Of a DNA stretch of 64,000 nt, positions 34,984 through 44,110 are shown piece after piece (the stretch's first letter is position 1; each line of letters begins with the position of its first letter). The DNA is from an uncultured Granulosicoccaceae bacterium (GTDB taxonomy: Bacteria > Pseudomonadota > Gammaproteobacteria > Granulosicoccales > Granulosicoccaceae), in assembly GCA_938006335.1 (NCBI GenBank), contig CALLMF010000031.1, positions 62,001 through 126,000 on the forward strand, read 5' to 3'. Below the pieces are notes generated by a model that was not told the DNA's origin, did no database searches, and saw only the letters and a list, made by a program, of their open reading frames with translations. The translations under genes and the position numbers were made by a program.

Positions 34984-36078
34984 ATGCCACAACGTCACAT
35001 CCCCTGCTTGATGATGCGCGGCGGCACATCGCGCGCACCGTATTTTATGGCAAGCGATCTTCCTGCCGATCGCGATGCGATTGCACGCGTTCTCATTGCC
35101 GCGATGGGTGCGGGCTCTCCCTTGCAGGTCGATGGCATTGGTGGTGGGCAAGCAACGACCAGCAAGGTCGCGATACTGTCCATCAGTGAACACACAGATG
35201 TCGATGTCGACTACCTGTTTGCACAAGTACATGCAGAACGCGCCGAAGTCGATTTCTCACCGAGCTGCGGCAACATCCTGGCAGGTGTCGGGCCCGCTGC
35301 GATCGAGCTGGGACTACTACAGGCGTGCGACGGAATAACCCGCGTACGCATTCGCAACGTCAACACCGATGCCTTGATCGATGCAAACGTGCAGACGCCT
35401 TCCGGTGTCGTCGAGTACGAGGGCAATGCTCGCATCGATGGCGTCCCCGGCACCGCCGCACCGGTGATTCTCGATTTTCGTAACGTCATCGGTTCCAAGA
35501 CCGGCAAGCTCTTGCCCACCGGCAACACCATCGATGTCATCAAGGGGACCGAGATCACCTGTATCGATGTCGCCATGCCGATGGTCATCGGGCGCGCTGC
35601 GGACTTCGGCATCAGCGGTCACGAGTCCCGGGACGTCATTGATGCAGACGTTCGCTTGTTTCAAAAGATCGAAGCCATTCGTCTGGAGGCAGGTCGCTTG
35701 ATGGGGCTCGGTGATGTCAGTCAGTCGGTCGTACCGAAGTTCGGGCTGCTCGCCGCACCTGAGGGCAGCGGGGCGGTGTGCGCCCGCTACTTCATGCCAT
35801 GGCGCACCCACCCGGCGTACGCCGTGACCGGCGCCATCTGCACCGCGTGCAGCCTCGTGCTTCCAGGGACGGTCGCCGAAGGGCTCTGCCAACTTCCCCC
35901 GGAGCGTCCCTACCCCTTGTCCATCGAGCATCCCACGGGTGCCATCGATGTGCTCCTCGACGCCGAGCTACCTGAAGACTCGGTCACAGGCGAGTTCGCA
36001 CTTCGCAACGCGGGACTGTTGCGCACTGCGCGCCGACTGTTCATGGGTGAGGTATCGATACCGGCCAGTATCGGATGA
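34984..36078 (+). CDS. PrpF-family isomerase (4-oxalomesaconate tautomerase / aconitate isomerase-like)
   Basis: A 364-residue PrpF-family protein. The N-terminus IPCLMMRGGTSRAPYFM and GIGGGQATTSKVAILS match the family; the length and these blocks are closest, by recall, to 4-oxalomesaconate tautomerase (GalD) rather than 2-methylaconitate isomerase. The repeat half has the DFSPSCGNILAGVGPAAIEL motif with the catalytic-type cysteine. PrpF relatives also interconvert trans- and cis-aconitate. Next to a tricarboxylate transporter and TcuA, moving a double bond in an aconitate-like compound is the likely job. It overlaps the AbrB-family gene by ATGA. Confidence 0.82.
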   Translation: MPQRHIPCLMMRGGTSRAPYFMASDLPADRDAIARVLIAAMGAGSPLQVDGIGGGQATTSKVAILSISEHTDVDVDYLFAQVHAERAEVDFSPSCGNILAGVGPAAIELGLLQACDGITRVRIRNVNTDALIDANVQTPSGVVEYEGNARIDGVPGTAAPVILDFRNVIGSKTGKLLPTGNTIDVIKGTEITCIDVAMPMVIGRAADFGISGHESRDVIDADVRLFQKIEAIRLEAGRLMGLGDVSQSVVPKFGLLAAPEGSGAVCARYFMPWRTHPAYAVTGAICTACSLVLPGTVAEGLCQLPPERPYPLSIEHPTGAIDVLLDAELPEDSVTGEFALRNAGLLRTARRLFMGEVSIPASIG

Positions 36079-37130
36079 GCCGAGCTCGTCGGGCAGCGCC
36101 CTATCTGTTCACACTGGCCATAGGACTTGCCGGCGCGGTAGTCGCTGTGTTTCTGCACTTGCCGATTCCATGGATGCTCGGCGCCTTGTTTGCCTGTGCC
36201 CTGGCCACCTGGGCGGGGCTACCCACTCGCGCCTTGCCCAACGTCATCGAGCGCTGGATGCGAGTAGCGATCGGCGTGTCCCTCGGACCGTCGGTTGCGC
36301 AGAGCTTCGCGCACTCACATGCACACCTGCCGCTCGCCATCGCCGTCACACTCGGCATCGTGACTGCCAGCGTGGTGCTTGGCACCGTGTGGTTCGAGCG
36401 CCGTGGCCCCCTACCACGACCTGCGGCATTTCTGACGGCACTACCCGGTGGTCTATCGATGTTGCTCGCCATGGCCGGCGACATCGGTAATCGCGCGCAA
36501 GTGTTGATGGCGCATACGGTACGCGTGGTGTTTGTCGTGGTGTCGGTGTCCTTGTTGGCAAGAGCACTCGGTATCACGACTACCGCCTCACCCTTCGTGG
36601 ACAGCCTGCAACTCTCGAACGACGCGTCGCCGTGGTTGCTGGCGGTACTGATCGTAGGCGGTTTCTTCCTTGCCGAGCGATTGAAACTACCGGGGAGTCA
36701 TGTGATTGCCCCGATGCTGATTACTGCCTTGCTGGCCACCGTAACCGACTGGTCGCTGACCCCGCCTCCGATCGTGAAGACTGTCGCCTTGCTGGTGTTC
36801 GGCATGGTGCTGGGATTCGAGGTAGCCGGAGGCCCACGCGACACCTACGGGCGATTGTTTCGCGCGTCGCTGATATTCACGATCGTCTTCATGTCTGTGG
36901 CCGCCGTGCTATCGATCGCGCTCGACGCGGTCACCGGCCTTGGATTTCTGGTGCTGTTTCTGGCGCTGGCACCGGGAGGCATCGCGGAGGTCAGCCTGGT
37001 GGCGCTGGCGCTGGGCCTGGATGCAGGACTGGTGGCTCTGGTTCATGCCTGCCGCTTCACCTACATCATTGTTGTCGGCCCCATCGGACTCCGCTATCTG
37101 ATGCGTCGAGAAGACAGCAAGGACAGCTAG
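36075..37130 (+). CDS. AbrB-family membrane protein
   Basis: A 351-residue membrane protein made of two copies of the AbrB (E. coli YbgN-like) duplication, with about ten helices. Each half has the pattern LPIPWMLGALFACALATWAG / LKLPGSHVIAPMLITALLAT. Genes of this family are often found beside tripartite tricarboxylate transporters, and a transport role has been proposed but not proven. Translational coupling to the PrpF-family gene puts it in the tct operon; exporter or accessory uptake are both possible. Confidence 0.83.
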   Translation: MSRARRAAPYLFTLAIGLAGAVVAVFLHLPIPWMLGALFACALATWAGLPTRALPNVIERWMRVAIGVSLGPSVAQSFAHSHAHLPLAIAVTLGIVTASVVLGTVWFERRGPLPRPAAFLTALPGGLSMLLAMAGDIGNRAQVLMAHTVRVVFVVVSVSLLARALGITTTASPFVDSLQLSNDASPWLLAVLIVGGFFLAERLKLPGSHVIAPMLITALLATVTDWSLTPPPIVKTVALLVFGMVLGFEVAGGPRDTYGRLFRASLIFTIVFMSVAAVLSIALDAVTGLGFLVLFLALAPGGIAEVSLVALALGLDAGLVALVHACRFTYIIVVGPIGLRYLMRREDSKDS

Positions 37131-37134
37131 CAAG

Positions 37135-38100
37135 CTATGGCTCGAGTACCCGCACCGGTGTACCTGCCAACCAGGCCTCGATCGCTTCCAGAGTTTCCCC
37201 ATAGAACACGCGGTAGGTCTGTTCCGTGACGAAGCCGACGTGTGACGTCAGAAGGCTGCGTGGCGCACGACGCAGGGGATGATCGACAGGCAATGGCTCC
37301 TGCTCATACACATCAAGCCCCGCGCCGCCGATGGCACCGGACTCGAGTGCTGCAATCAAGGCCGCTTCATCAACAATGGGACCGCGCGAGGTGTTGATGA
37401 GCAAGGCATCGCTCTTCATCGATGCAAGCTCAGCCTCCCCTACCAGTCCGCGATTGCGCTTGCCCATCACCAGGTGGATGGACAGCACATCAGACTCGGC
37501 GAACAAGGCCTCGCGTGATACGTGCTCCACACCCAGCTCCCGACAGTGTTCCGGATCAAGGTTGGTGCTCCAGGCAATGCAACGCATGTTGAAGGCCTTG
37601 CCGAACCGAGCCACATTGGCGCCATGGCGGCCAAGCCCCAGCAGTCCAAGCGTCAGGCCGTGACAATCCCGGCCTACCGTGGTTTGCCATTGCCCGGCTC
37701 GCACCGAGGCATCTTCGGCAACCAGATGGCGTTGAAGGCCCATGATCAATGCCCAGGCAAGTTCGGAGGCGGCATGCCCGGGCGATTGCGTGCCACAGAC
37801 AGTAACGCCCTGCGCCTGGGCGGCGGCAATGTCTATGGCCGCATTGCGCTTGCCGGATGTCACGAGCAGCTTCAAGCGCGGTAACGCCGTCAGGCGCTCG
37901 GCCGGAAAACGGGTGCGCTCGCGCATGCAGCACACGACATCGAACTCCTGCAAGGCATCAACGACACGGTCCACGCCATCGGGCACGGCGGCAAATGGCT
38001 GGTCGAAGACCACCAGCTCACAGTGTTCAGGCAAGCGTGCGAAGTCAGCGAACCGCTGTGCAGCGTGCTGGTAATCGTCCAGTATGGCAATGCGGGTCAT
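37135..38100 (-). CDS. D-2-hydroxyacid dehydrogenase
   Basis: A 321-residue NAD(P)-dependent enzyme of the D-isomer-specific 2-hydroxyacid dehydrogenase family. Motifs: LGLLGLGRHGANVARFG (dinucleotide site, about 145-160), INTSRGPIVDEAAL with the catalytic arginine, GLDVYEQEPL with the glutamate, and LTSHVGFVT with the catalytic histidine. I use the ATG at 38100 (MTRIAILDDYQ); the frame runs upstream without family sequence. It is convergent with the tct operon, 4 bases from its end, and its substrate is unknown. A link to the tricarboxylate pathway is possible but not shown. Confidence 0.9.
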   Translation of the reverse strand: MTRIAILDDYQHAAQRFADFARLPEHCELVVFDQPFAAVPDGVDRVVDALQEFDVVCCMRERTRFPAERLTALPRLKLLVTSGKRNAAIDIAAAQAQGVTVCGTQSPGHAASELAWALIMGLQRHLVAEDASVRAGQWQTTVGRDCHGLTLGLLGLGRHGANVARFGKAFNMRCIAWSTNLDPEHCRELGVEHVSREALFAESDVLSIHLVMGKRNRGLVGEAELASMKSDALLINTSRGPIVDEAALIAALESGAIGGAGLDVYEQEPLPVDHPLRRAPRSLLTSHVGFVTEQTYRVFYGETLEAIEAWLAGTPVRVLEP

Positions 38101-38175
38101 CGAGAGTGTCCAGTAGCCTTGCGTACACTGTGCCGACCGTCCGCTCACGTGCCGGCGCAGCGCCACAATTACACC

Positions 38176-39345
38176 ATGAAATCCATCGGCATCTTCCTGC
38201 GCGCACTACTCATCACCGTCGTGTACGTGCCAGCGCCATCCTACGCACAGTCATCGACGACACCGTTCCCGATCGAGCTGGGCCCGCGCCCCTTCTGGTT
38301 GGCCGAGGCATTGCCAGAGGGCGAGCTCAAGGAAGCCCTCGTTACCTGCAACACCGACAACATCAGCAGGCAGTCGTTCTCGATCGGTCACCGCGGCGCA
38401 CCACTTCGATTTCCCGAACATACGAAAGAGTCGTACGTGGCTGCAGCCCGCATGGGTGCGGGAGTCATCGAATGCGACGTCAGCTTCACGCGGGACGAGG
38501 AGCTGGTCTGCCGGCATTCGCAATGCGACCTGCACACGACCACCAACATCCTGGAAACCGAGCTTGCACAACAATGCTCGACACCCCCTGATCCCGACAG
38601 CCGAACGCCGTATGCCGATGTGCAGTGCTGCACGACTGATGTCACCCTGGAAGAGTTCCTGACACTGGAGGGGACCATGAATGCCGGAGACCGCCGCGGC
38701 ACCGTGATGACGCACGCACAGAGCATCCAACTGCTGAACGAACTCGGCGTGGACATGACACCCGAGCTCAAGAAGGTCATCAACCCATCACCACACATCA
38801 CCTTCCCGCGGAGCGAACAAGCAGACCGCATGCTCGAGGAGTACCGGGAGGCTGGAGTGGACAGCAGCCGCGTCTGGCCCCAGTCGTTTGAAGAAGAGGA
38901 CATCAGACACTGGATCGCGACCGCACCGGACTTTGCTGAACAGGTGGTCTATCTCGATGATCGTTACTCGCAGGCGGGTTTCGATCCGATGCTTTCCGAC
39001 ACCTGGAAGCCCGACATGACCACGCTGGTGAAGAGCGGTGTGCGCTGGCTGGCGCCACCACTATGGGTATTGGTCACCGCAGAGGATGGGCAGATGGTGC
39101 CATCCACCTACGCCAGAGAGGCACGACTGGCGGGGCTCGGCCTGATCACATGGACGCTGGAAAGATCGGGCCCACTGACAGCGGACAACCGCGGAGGCTG
39201 GTACTACCAGAGCGTCGCCGAGCTTGTCGACGACGAATCCGATGCGCTGCAGATGCTCGATGTGCTGGCTCGCGACGTCGGCGTCCGGGCCGTATTCTCG
39301 GACTGGCCTGCCACCACCAGCTACTACGCACACTGCCGACCATGA
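38176..39345 (+). CDS. Secreted glycerophosphodiester phosphodiesterase
   Basis: A 389-residue exported enzyme. The signal peptide runs to about residue 24 (VYVPAPSYA/QS). The GDPD barrel begins with FSIGHRGAPLRFPEHT (catalytic HR) and GVIECDVSFTRDEELVCRH (metal-site ExD). An extra cysteine-containing insert follows (CDLHTTTNILETELAQQC), which is typical of the periplasmic GlpQ-like subset rather than UgpQ. It would release glycerol-3-phosphate from deacylated phospholipids. The ATG at 38176 is used because the open frame upstream is not GDPD-like. It is followed 40 bases later by the beta-mannosidase gene. Confidence 0.9.
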   Translation: MKSIGIFLRALLITVVYVPAPSYAQSSTTPFPIELGPRPFWLAEALPEGELKEALVTCNTDNISRQSFSIGHRGAPLRFPEHTKESYVAAARMGAGVIECDVSFTRDEELVCRHSQCDLHTTTNILETELAQQCSTPPDPDSRTPYADVQCCTTDVTLEEFLTLEGTMNAGDRRGTVMTHAQSIQLLNELGVDMTPELKKVINPSPHITFPRSEQADRMLEEYREAGVDSSRVWPQSFEEEDIRHWIATAPDFAEQVVYLDDRYSQAGFDPMLSDTWKPDMTTLVKSGVRWLAPPLWVLVTAEDGQMVPSTYAREARLAGLGLITWTLERSGPLTADNRGGWYYQSVAELVDDESDALQMLDVLARDVGVRAVFSDWPATTSYYAHCRP

Positions 39346-39385
39346 ACGCTTGCCAACTGCCGTACACGACTTCCGGGGCTACACC

Positions 39386-41869
39386 ATGATTCTTGACCTG
39401 AATGACGGCTGGCGCCTGCTGCATGAGGAACGCGGTATCGATGTCCCATTTCAGATTCCAGGTGATGTTCACAGCGCGCTATTGGACAGTGGCCACATCG
39501 AAAATCCCTACTACCGGGACAACGAGTATGCCGTCGACTGGGTACACCAACAGCAATGGACGCTTGAGCGGGAGTTCAAGGTAACCGAGGATGACCTGAC
39601 AAGACAGTGCCTGATCATGCTGGACCAGGTCGACTGTCTCAGTACCATTCATGTCAACGACAGCTTGATCGGTTCTACCGAGAGTCAGTTCCTGCGTTAT
39701 TCATTTGATGTCACCACGCATCTCGAGGTTGGCATCAATCGCATCCGCATCCGCTTTGACTCACCCAGTCTGTCTGCACGTCGCAAGGCAGAACAATTCC
39801 CTTTCGAGCTACCGTATCTGAGCTGGAATTGCCGGGTGCCGCACAACAACATGCTGCGCAAGACCCCGTGTCACGCTGGCTGGGACTGGAATCTGTGCCT
39901 GATGCCTGTTGGCATCTATGGACACGTCCGGTTGCAGTGTGTCAGCGCGCACTGGATCGAAGATGTCCGGTTCGAACAACAGTTTGACGGCGACGATGTC
40001 GTGCTACAGGTCTGTGCCACCGTACATTCCAACGAACACGCTACAGTTCCCTGCAGTCTGAACGTCGCGGGTGCCGAGCTGAACTCTGTTGAAGCGCTGA
40101 CTTGCGGCTCGCAAGAACTCCACTGGTCATTGAGTATCCCATCACCGCAACGATGGTGGCCCGTCGGCAGCGGAGAGCAAACCCGCCATGACTTTGCGCT
40201 TGCCATCGGCGACAAGACGGTGAACCGCAAGATCGGATTTCGCGAGGTGCGGATCCAGCAAGCACCGGACGAGGATGGATCGGGCTTCAGTTTCATCGTG
40301 AACGGGCAAGCCATCTTCATGCGCGGCGCCAACTGGATCCCCGCTGACGCCCTACCGCAGCGAATAACGCGTGAAACGGTCGAGCCCCTGTTGCGTTCGG
40401 CGGTTGATGCTCACATGAACATGCTGCGCGTATGGGGTGGCGGCCAGTACGAACCCGACTGGTTCTATGAACTGTGCGATGAGCTGGGCATTCTCATCTG
40501 GCAGGACTTCATGTTCTCCTGCAACCACTACCCCGCCGCTGATCCGCACTGGCTGGCACTGGTCGAACAGGAGGCCCGGCAACAGGTGCGAAGACTCTCC
40601 AGCCACCCGTGTGTAGCGGTATGGTGCGGCGACAACGAACTGGTCGGCGCCTTGAACTGGTGGGACATCACGCGTGACCATCGTGACCGCTACCTCGCCA
40701 ACTACTCGAGGCTCAATCACACCCTGGAAAGAACCACGCAGGATGAGATCGACGACGTGGCGTTCTGGCCCAGCTCGCCATCAGTCGGCCACATGAATTT
40801 TGGTGACGGCTGGAAGAACGACGCCGCAGGCGACATGCACTTCTGGGATGTGTGGCACGAGGCCAAGCCGTTTTCGGCCTATCAGGATATCCATCCGCGC
40901 TTCTGTTCCGAATTCGGATTCCAGTCCTTTCCATCGATGCCGGTTATCGACACCTTCGCCGAAGCCAGCGACAAGAACGTATCGTCAGCAGTGATGGCCG
41001 TCCACCAGCGCAACGTCGGCGGCAACGCTCGTATCGTGGAGACGCTGGTTCGCCACTTCGAGTTTCCGAACAGCTTCGAGCGCATGGTGTTCCTGTCGCA
41101 GTGCCAGCAAGCTATGGCGATAAAGACCGCGGTCGAGTACTGGCGATGCCTCAAACCGCACTGCACGGGCACACTGTTCTGGCAATTGAATGACACCTGG
41201 CCCGTCGCTTCGTGGTCTTCACTGGAGTACGGCGGCGGATGGAAACTGCTGCACTACGCGGCGCGACGCTTCTACCAACCCGTTCTCGTCGCCATGGTTC
41301 CAGGGCATGAGAGATTCAACACCCACGGTCAACTGCAACTGAAGGCGGTCAACGACACCTCAGCGAGTATCGAGCTCGACATCACAACGACCGCACACGA
41401 CATTCAGGGCACGGTACTGTCCACACGCACGTACACCACCGTGGTCAACCCGGATGCCGCGTGTCTCGTCGATGTCATTGACACCGATGTGCGCACAAGC
41501 GGCGAAATCCATGCGGGGGCAAAACGCAACGAGAGCATCGCGTACTACCGCGTCATCTGGACCGGCGCCACCGCCGCTATCTCAGGCGTCAACGAATACT
41601 GGATGGACGACTACAAGGCGTTTGCGTTACCGACGCCGTTGATCCAGGTGGCCCACACGCAGATCGATGGTGAGGAACACGTGGAGCTCACCACCGACAC
41701 GCCGGCGTACTGGGTCACGCTGGACCTTGGCGGTCGACGGATATTCTCGGACAACGGCTTCACGCTGCTTCCCGAAGAGGTGTGTCGGATCAAGGTAGAG
41801 AGAAGCTTGACGACCACGAACACCCAAACGCCTGATGCCCTATCGTCGATAAGGGTCCAGCATCTGTGA
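39386..41869 (+). CDS. Beta-mannosidase (glycoside hydrolase family 2)
   Basis: A 827-residue cytoplasmic GH2 enzyme that should cleave terminal beta-mannosides. The N-terminal sandwich starts with LNDGWRLLHEERG; the barrel has NGQAIFMRGANWIPAD, MLRVWGGGQYEPDWFYELCD and LGILIWQDFMFSCNHYP. The acid/base glutamate lies in AVWCGDNELVGALNWW and the nucleophile in PRFCSEFGFQSFPS. LFWQLNDTWPVASWSS is a further family block. No signal peptide is seen. I use the ATG at 39386 (MILDLND); the upstream part of the frame overlaps the phosphodiesterase gene. No mannan transporter is nearby. Confidence 0.95.
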   Translation: MILDLNDGWRLLHEERGIDVPFQIPGDVHSALLDSGHIENPYYRDNEYAVDWVHQQQWTLEREFKVTEDDLTRQCLIMLDQVDCLSTIHVNDSLIGSTESQFLRYSFDVTTHLEVGINRIRIRFDSPSLSARRKAEQFPFELPYLSWNCRVPHNNMLRKTPCHAGWDWNLCLMPVGIYGHVRLQCVSAHWIEDVRFEQQFDGDDVVLQVCATVHSNEHATVPCSLNVAGAELNSVEALTCGSQELHWSLSIPSPQRWWPVGSGEQTRHDFALAIGDKTVNRKIGFREVRIQQAPDEDGSGFSFIVNGQAIFMRGANWIPADALPQRITRETVEPLLRSAVDAHMNMLRVWGGGQYEPDWFYELCDELGILIWQDFMFSCNHYPAADPHWLALVEQEARQQVRRLSSHPCVAVWCGDNELVGALNWWDITRDHRDRYLANYSRLNHTLERTTQDEIDDVAFWPSSPSVGHMNFGDGWKNDAAGDMHFWDVWHEAKPFSAYQDIHPRFCSEFGFQSFPSMPVIDTFAEASDKNVSSAVMAVHQRNVGGNARIVETLVRHFEFPNSFERMVFLSQCQQAMAIKTAVEYWRCLKPHCTGTLFWQLNDTWPVASWSSLEYGGGWKLLHYAARRFYQPVLVAMVPGHERFNTHGQLQLKAVNDTSASIELDITTTAHDIQGTVLSTRTYTTVVNPDAACLVDVIDTDVRTSGEIHAGAKRNESIAYYRVIWTGATAAISGVNEYWMDDYKAFALPTPLIQVAHTQIDGEEHVELTTDTPAYWVTLDLGGRRIFSDNGFTLLPEEVCRIKVERSLTTTNTQTPDALSSIRVQHL

Positions 41870-41889
41870 GTCGCCCATCGACGCCGCGC

Positions 41890-42834
41890 TTACTCGATTG
41901 ACGGCAAGCCCTTGATGCGTACCAGCACGTCGGTCAGTCGGCGATAGATGCCCGGCATGAACGTCTGTGCGGTTTGAGACAAGCACTTCCTGGCACTGAC
42001 AGGTCCATTGAAACACGCGCGCCAGATCTCCTTGAGTGACGTGAGCGGCGCGCTCGCCGCGATGAACCTCGAGTAGAAGAACGCACGGTACCCCAGCCAC
42101 GCCGAGTCGGACATGTCCTCGCGATGGCTTTCCACCCAGTCGATGAAACTGGTGTGCTCGACCGCGCCCTTGCGCTGGAACGCGGGTGTCTGTGACAAGC
42201 GACCCACCTCATAGAGATCGTGATACACCGTCAACGGCTTCTCGATCATCTTGATAGGTGTGCCGTTGCGCCAGAAGTCCACCGCAAGCTGGGTGTCATC
42301 GCCAAACGAAAGGTCCTCACGAAACGGACACTTGCGCGCGGTATCGGCATCCACAACGATACTGGTCGGGTGCACCCAGCCCTTGTGCAGGAACAGGTAC
42401 TCGAAGATGTCTTCGCCCTCTCCGAGTCCCCGGTTGGGCTTGATCCAGTACTTGCCAACCCCACGATCCACATAGTTCTGACTGTAAAACAAGGTGTCAG
42501 GTTCTGCGCTCAGACGTTGATGGCAGATCTCGAGCTTGTCGGGCAGCCAGGCGTCATCGGCGTCCAGAAATGCGATGTAGCGGCCCTTGGCCAGTCGAAC
42601 TCCCGTATTACGTGCTGCTGCGGCCTTGCCCTTGTGGTCCAGGATCAGATTGATTTCGCATTTGTCGCGGTACGGGGCGACCGCAGCTTCCATGTCGTCT
42701 GAAGACTTGTCGTCATCGACGATAACGATCTCGTAGTCCGTGAAGGTCTGAGACAGGCAGGAGTCGATGGCGCGTCCGATGGTGCGCGCTCGGTCGTAGG
42801 TAGGTACGACAACGCTGAAAAAAGGCCTGGACAT
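41890..42834 (-). CDS. Family 2 glycosyltransferase
   Basis: A 314-residue GT2 enzyme with the GT-A fold: FSVVVPTYDRARTIGRAIDS at the N-terminus, EIVIVDDDKSSDD as the nucleotide-site aspartates and IAFLDADDAWLPDKLEIC as the DxD metal site. No membrane segments are seen. The acceptor and sugar are unknown. Together with the divergent GT2 gene at 43185 it forms a small glycosylation island with no other polysaccharide gene. It is convergent with the beta-mannosidase gene. Confidence 0.88.
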   Translation of the reverse strand: MSRPFFSVVVPTYDRARTIGRAIDSCLSQTFTDYEIVIVDDDKSSDDMEAAVAPYRDKCEINLILDHKGKAAAARNTGVRLAKGRYIAFLDADDAWLPDKLEICHQRLSAEPDTLFYSQNYVDRGVGKYWIKPNRGLGEGEDIFEYLFLHKGWVHPTSIVVDADTARKCPFREDLSFGDDTQLAVDFWRNGTPIKMIEKPLTVYHDLYEVGRLSQTPAFQRKGAVEHTSFIDWVESHREDMSDSAWLGYRAFFYSRFIAASAPLTSLKEIWRACFNGPVSARKCLSQTAQTFMPGIYRRLTDVLVRIKGLPSIE

Positions 42835-43184
42835 GGGTTACCTGAATTCACGGGTCAGCTGGACGGCGATGGCGCCAAGAGCGCGAGCGGTGCCGGACTA
42901 TACCAGCGAGGGTGCAGGAGACATGCCACTGAATACCGACTCGAGGAGTCAGACATTTGGCGGGATCGCCAACTGGCATAGGTCTCGCTTGACATATACC
43001 CCTATGCGCCGTCGAGGCCCCCGTCCCCCGATGCCCGACCGCCACTTGATCAACCGATGAATACCTTCGCCGAAGAGCAGACTGAAGTACCATTGGAGTC
43101 TCGCCTCGCTCCGCTACCGAACGTTTGCTCTTGCGCCTCCGTCTCGCCGACACCGACACTCGCTCGAACGGTACGGCGCAATAG
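42835..43184. other. 350-base divergent intergenic region between two glycosyltransferase genes
   Basis: It separates two outward-facing GT2 genes and must contain their promoters. I see a perfect 6-bp inverted repeat TTGGCG / CGCCAA with loop GGAT at 42957-42972, and a TTGACA at 42993-42998 without a matching -10. No gene is supported here; short open frames lack ribosome binding sites. Confidence 0.5.
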
Positions 43185-44099
43185 ATGAACGTTGCCGTCT
43201 GCATATGCACCTTCCGGCGCCCGGACGGTCTGAGCAACCTGCTCGACCACCTCGCGCGGCTGGACTGGGAGCACGATCTCGAGGTGTTCGTTGCCGACAA
43301 CGACGCCACGGGTCAGCAGGGACATGCCATCGTGCAGAGTCTGCCTGCAGACTATCGCTGGCCGGTCAGCAGTGACCTTGTGGAACGACAGGGCATCTCG
43401 TTTTCGCGTAACCGCGTGGTCGCGATGGCATTGGAGTCGACGCCCGACCTCGTCGCGTTTCTCGATGACGACGAATGGCCGAGCGAGCAATGGCTCAAAG
43501 AGCTTGTACGTGTCCAGCAAACCACCGACGCGGGGGCTGTCGGTGGACCTACGCTGCCCGTGTTTCCGGAAGGGACGGACGCATTTTTCACGGGCAATCC
43601 CTACTACGGCGCTGACGAACAACTCGTGGACGGAAGTCAGTGCGTACTGAACGCTGCGGGCAATTTTCTCATCCGCGCCTCAATTCTCGAGGAACTCGCA
43701 CCCGAGTTCTTCAATCCCGAATTCGCCTTGACCGGCGGCGAGGACCTCGCGTTCTTCTACGTCATCCAGCAGCGCGGCCACCGCATGAGCTGGGCGGCCA
43801 AGGCCATCGTGCACGAAAGCGTGCCACCCGAACGGCTGACGCGCGAATGGATAAGAAGTCGCGTGGTTGCCGCGGCCAACATTCGCGTCCACGTGATGCG
43901 CAAGTACGAGCCTGGCCTTGTCTCTTCGCTGGTCAGGGCGGTCAAGACGGCGGGGCTTGTACCGGTGTCGGCGGTAATGACGCTTGCAGGCCTGTTCCAT
44001 ACCCCGACAGCCCACGCAGCGCAACGCATGCGCTGGCGCTTCGAAGGCAAGCTCACGGCTCATCTGAAACACAAGTTGTTTCGCGACGAAGGTCGCTAG
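43185..44099 (+). CDS. Family 2 glycosyltransferase
   Basis: A 304-residue GT2 enzyme. VAVCICTFRRPDGLSNLLDH starts the GT-A fold, VFVADNDATG carries the nucleotide-site acid, LVAFLDDDEWPSEQWL is the metal site, and LTGGEDLAFFYVIQQRGHRM fits the catalytic base region. The C-terminal part (RVVAAANIRVHVMRKYEPG ... FHTPTAHAAQRMRWRFEG) has one weak hydrophobic helix (about 245-270) that may touch the membrane. The sugar and acceptor are unknown. It is divergent from the other GT2 gene. Confidence 0.87.
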   Translation: MNVAVCICTFRRPDGLSNLLDHLARLDWEHDLEVFVADNDATGQQGHAIVQSLPADYRWPVSSDLVERQGISFSRNRVVAMALESTPDLVAFLDDDEWPSEQWLKELVRVQQTTDAGAVGGPTLPVFPEGTDAFFTGNPYYGADEQLVDGSQCVLNAAGNFLIRASILEELAPEFFNPEFALTGGEDLAFFYVIQQRGHRMSWAAKAIVHESVPPERLTREWIRSRVVAAANIRVHVMRKYEPGLVSSLVRAVKTAGLVPVSAVMTLAGLFHTPTAHAAQRMRWRFEGKLTAHLKHKLFRDEGR

Positions 44100-44110
44100 T
44101 GGTCATGACA

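Noticed and set aside
41890-44099. A capsule or O-antigen locus
   Set aside because: Only two GT2 genes are present, with no polymerase, flippase, export or nucleotide-sugar genes.
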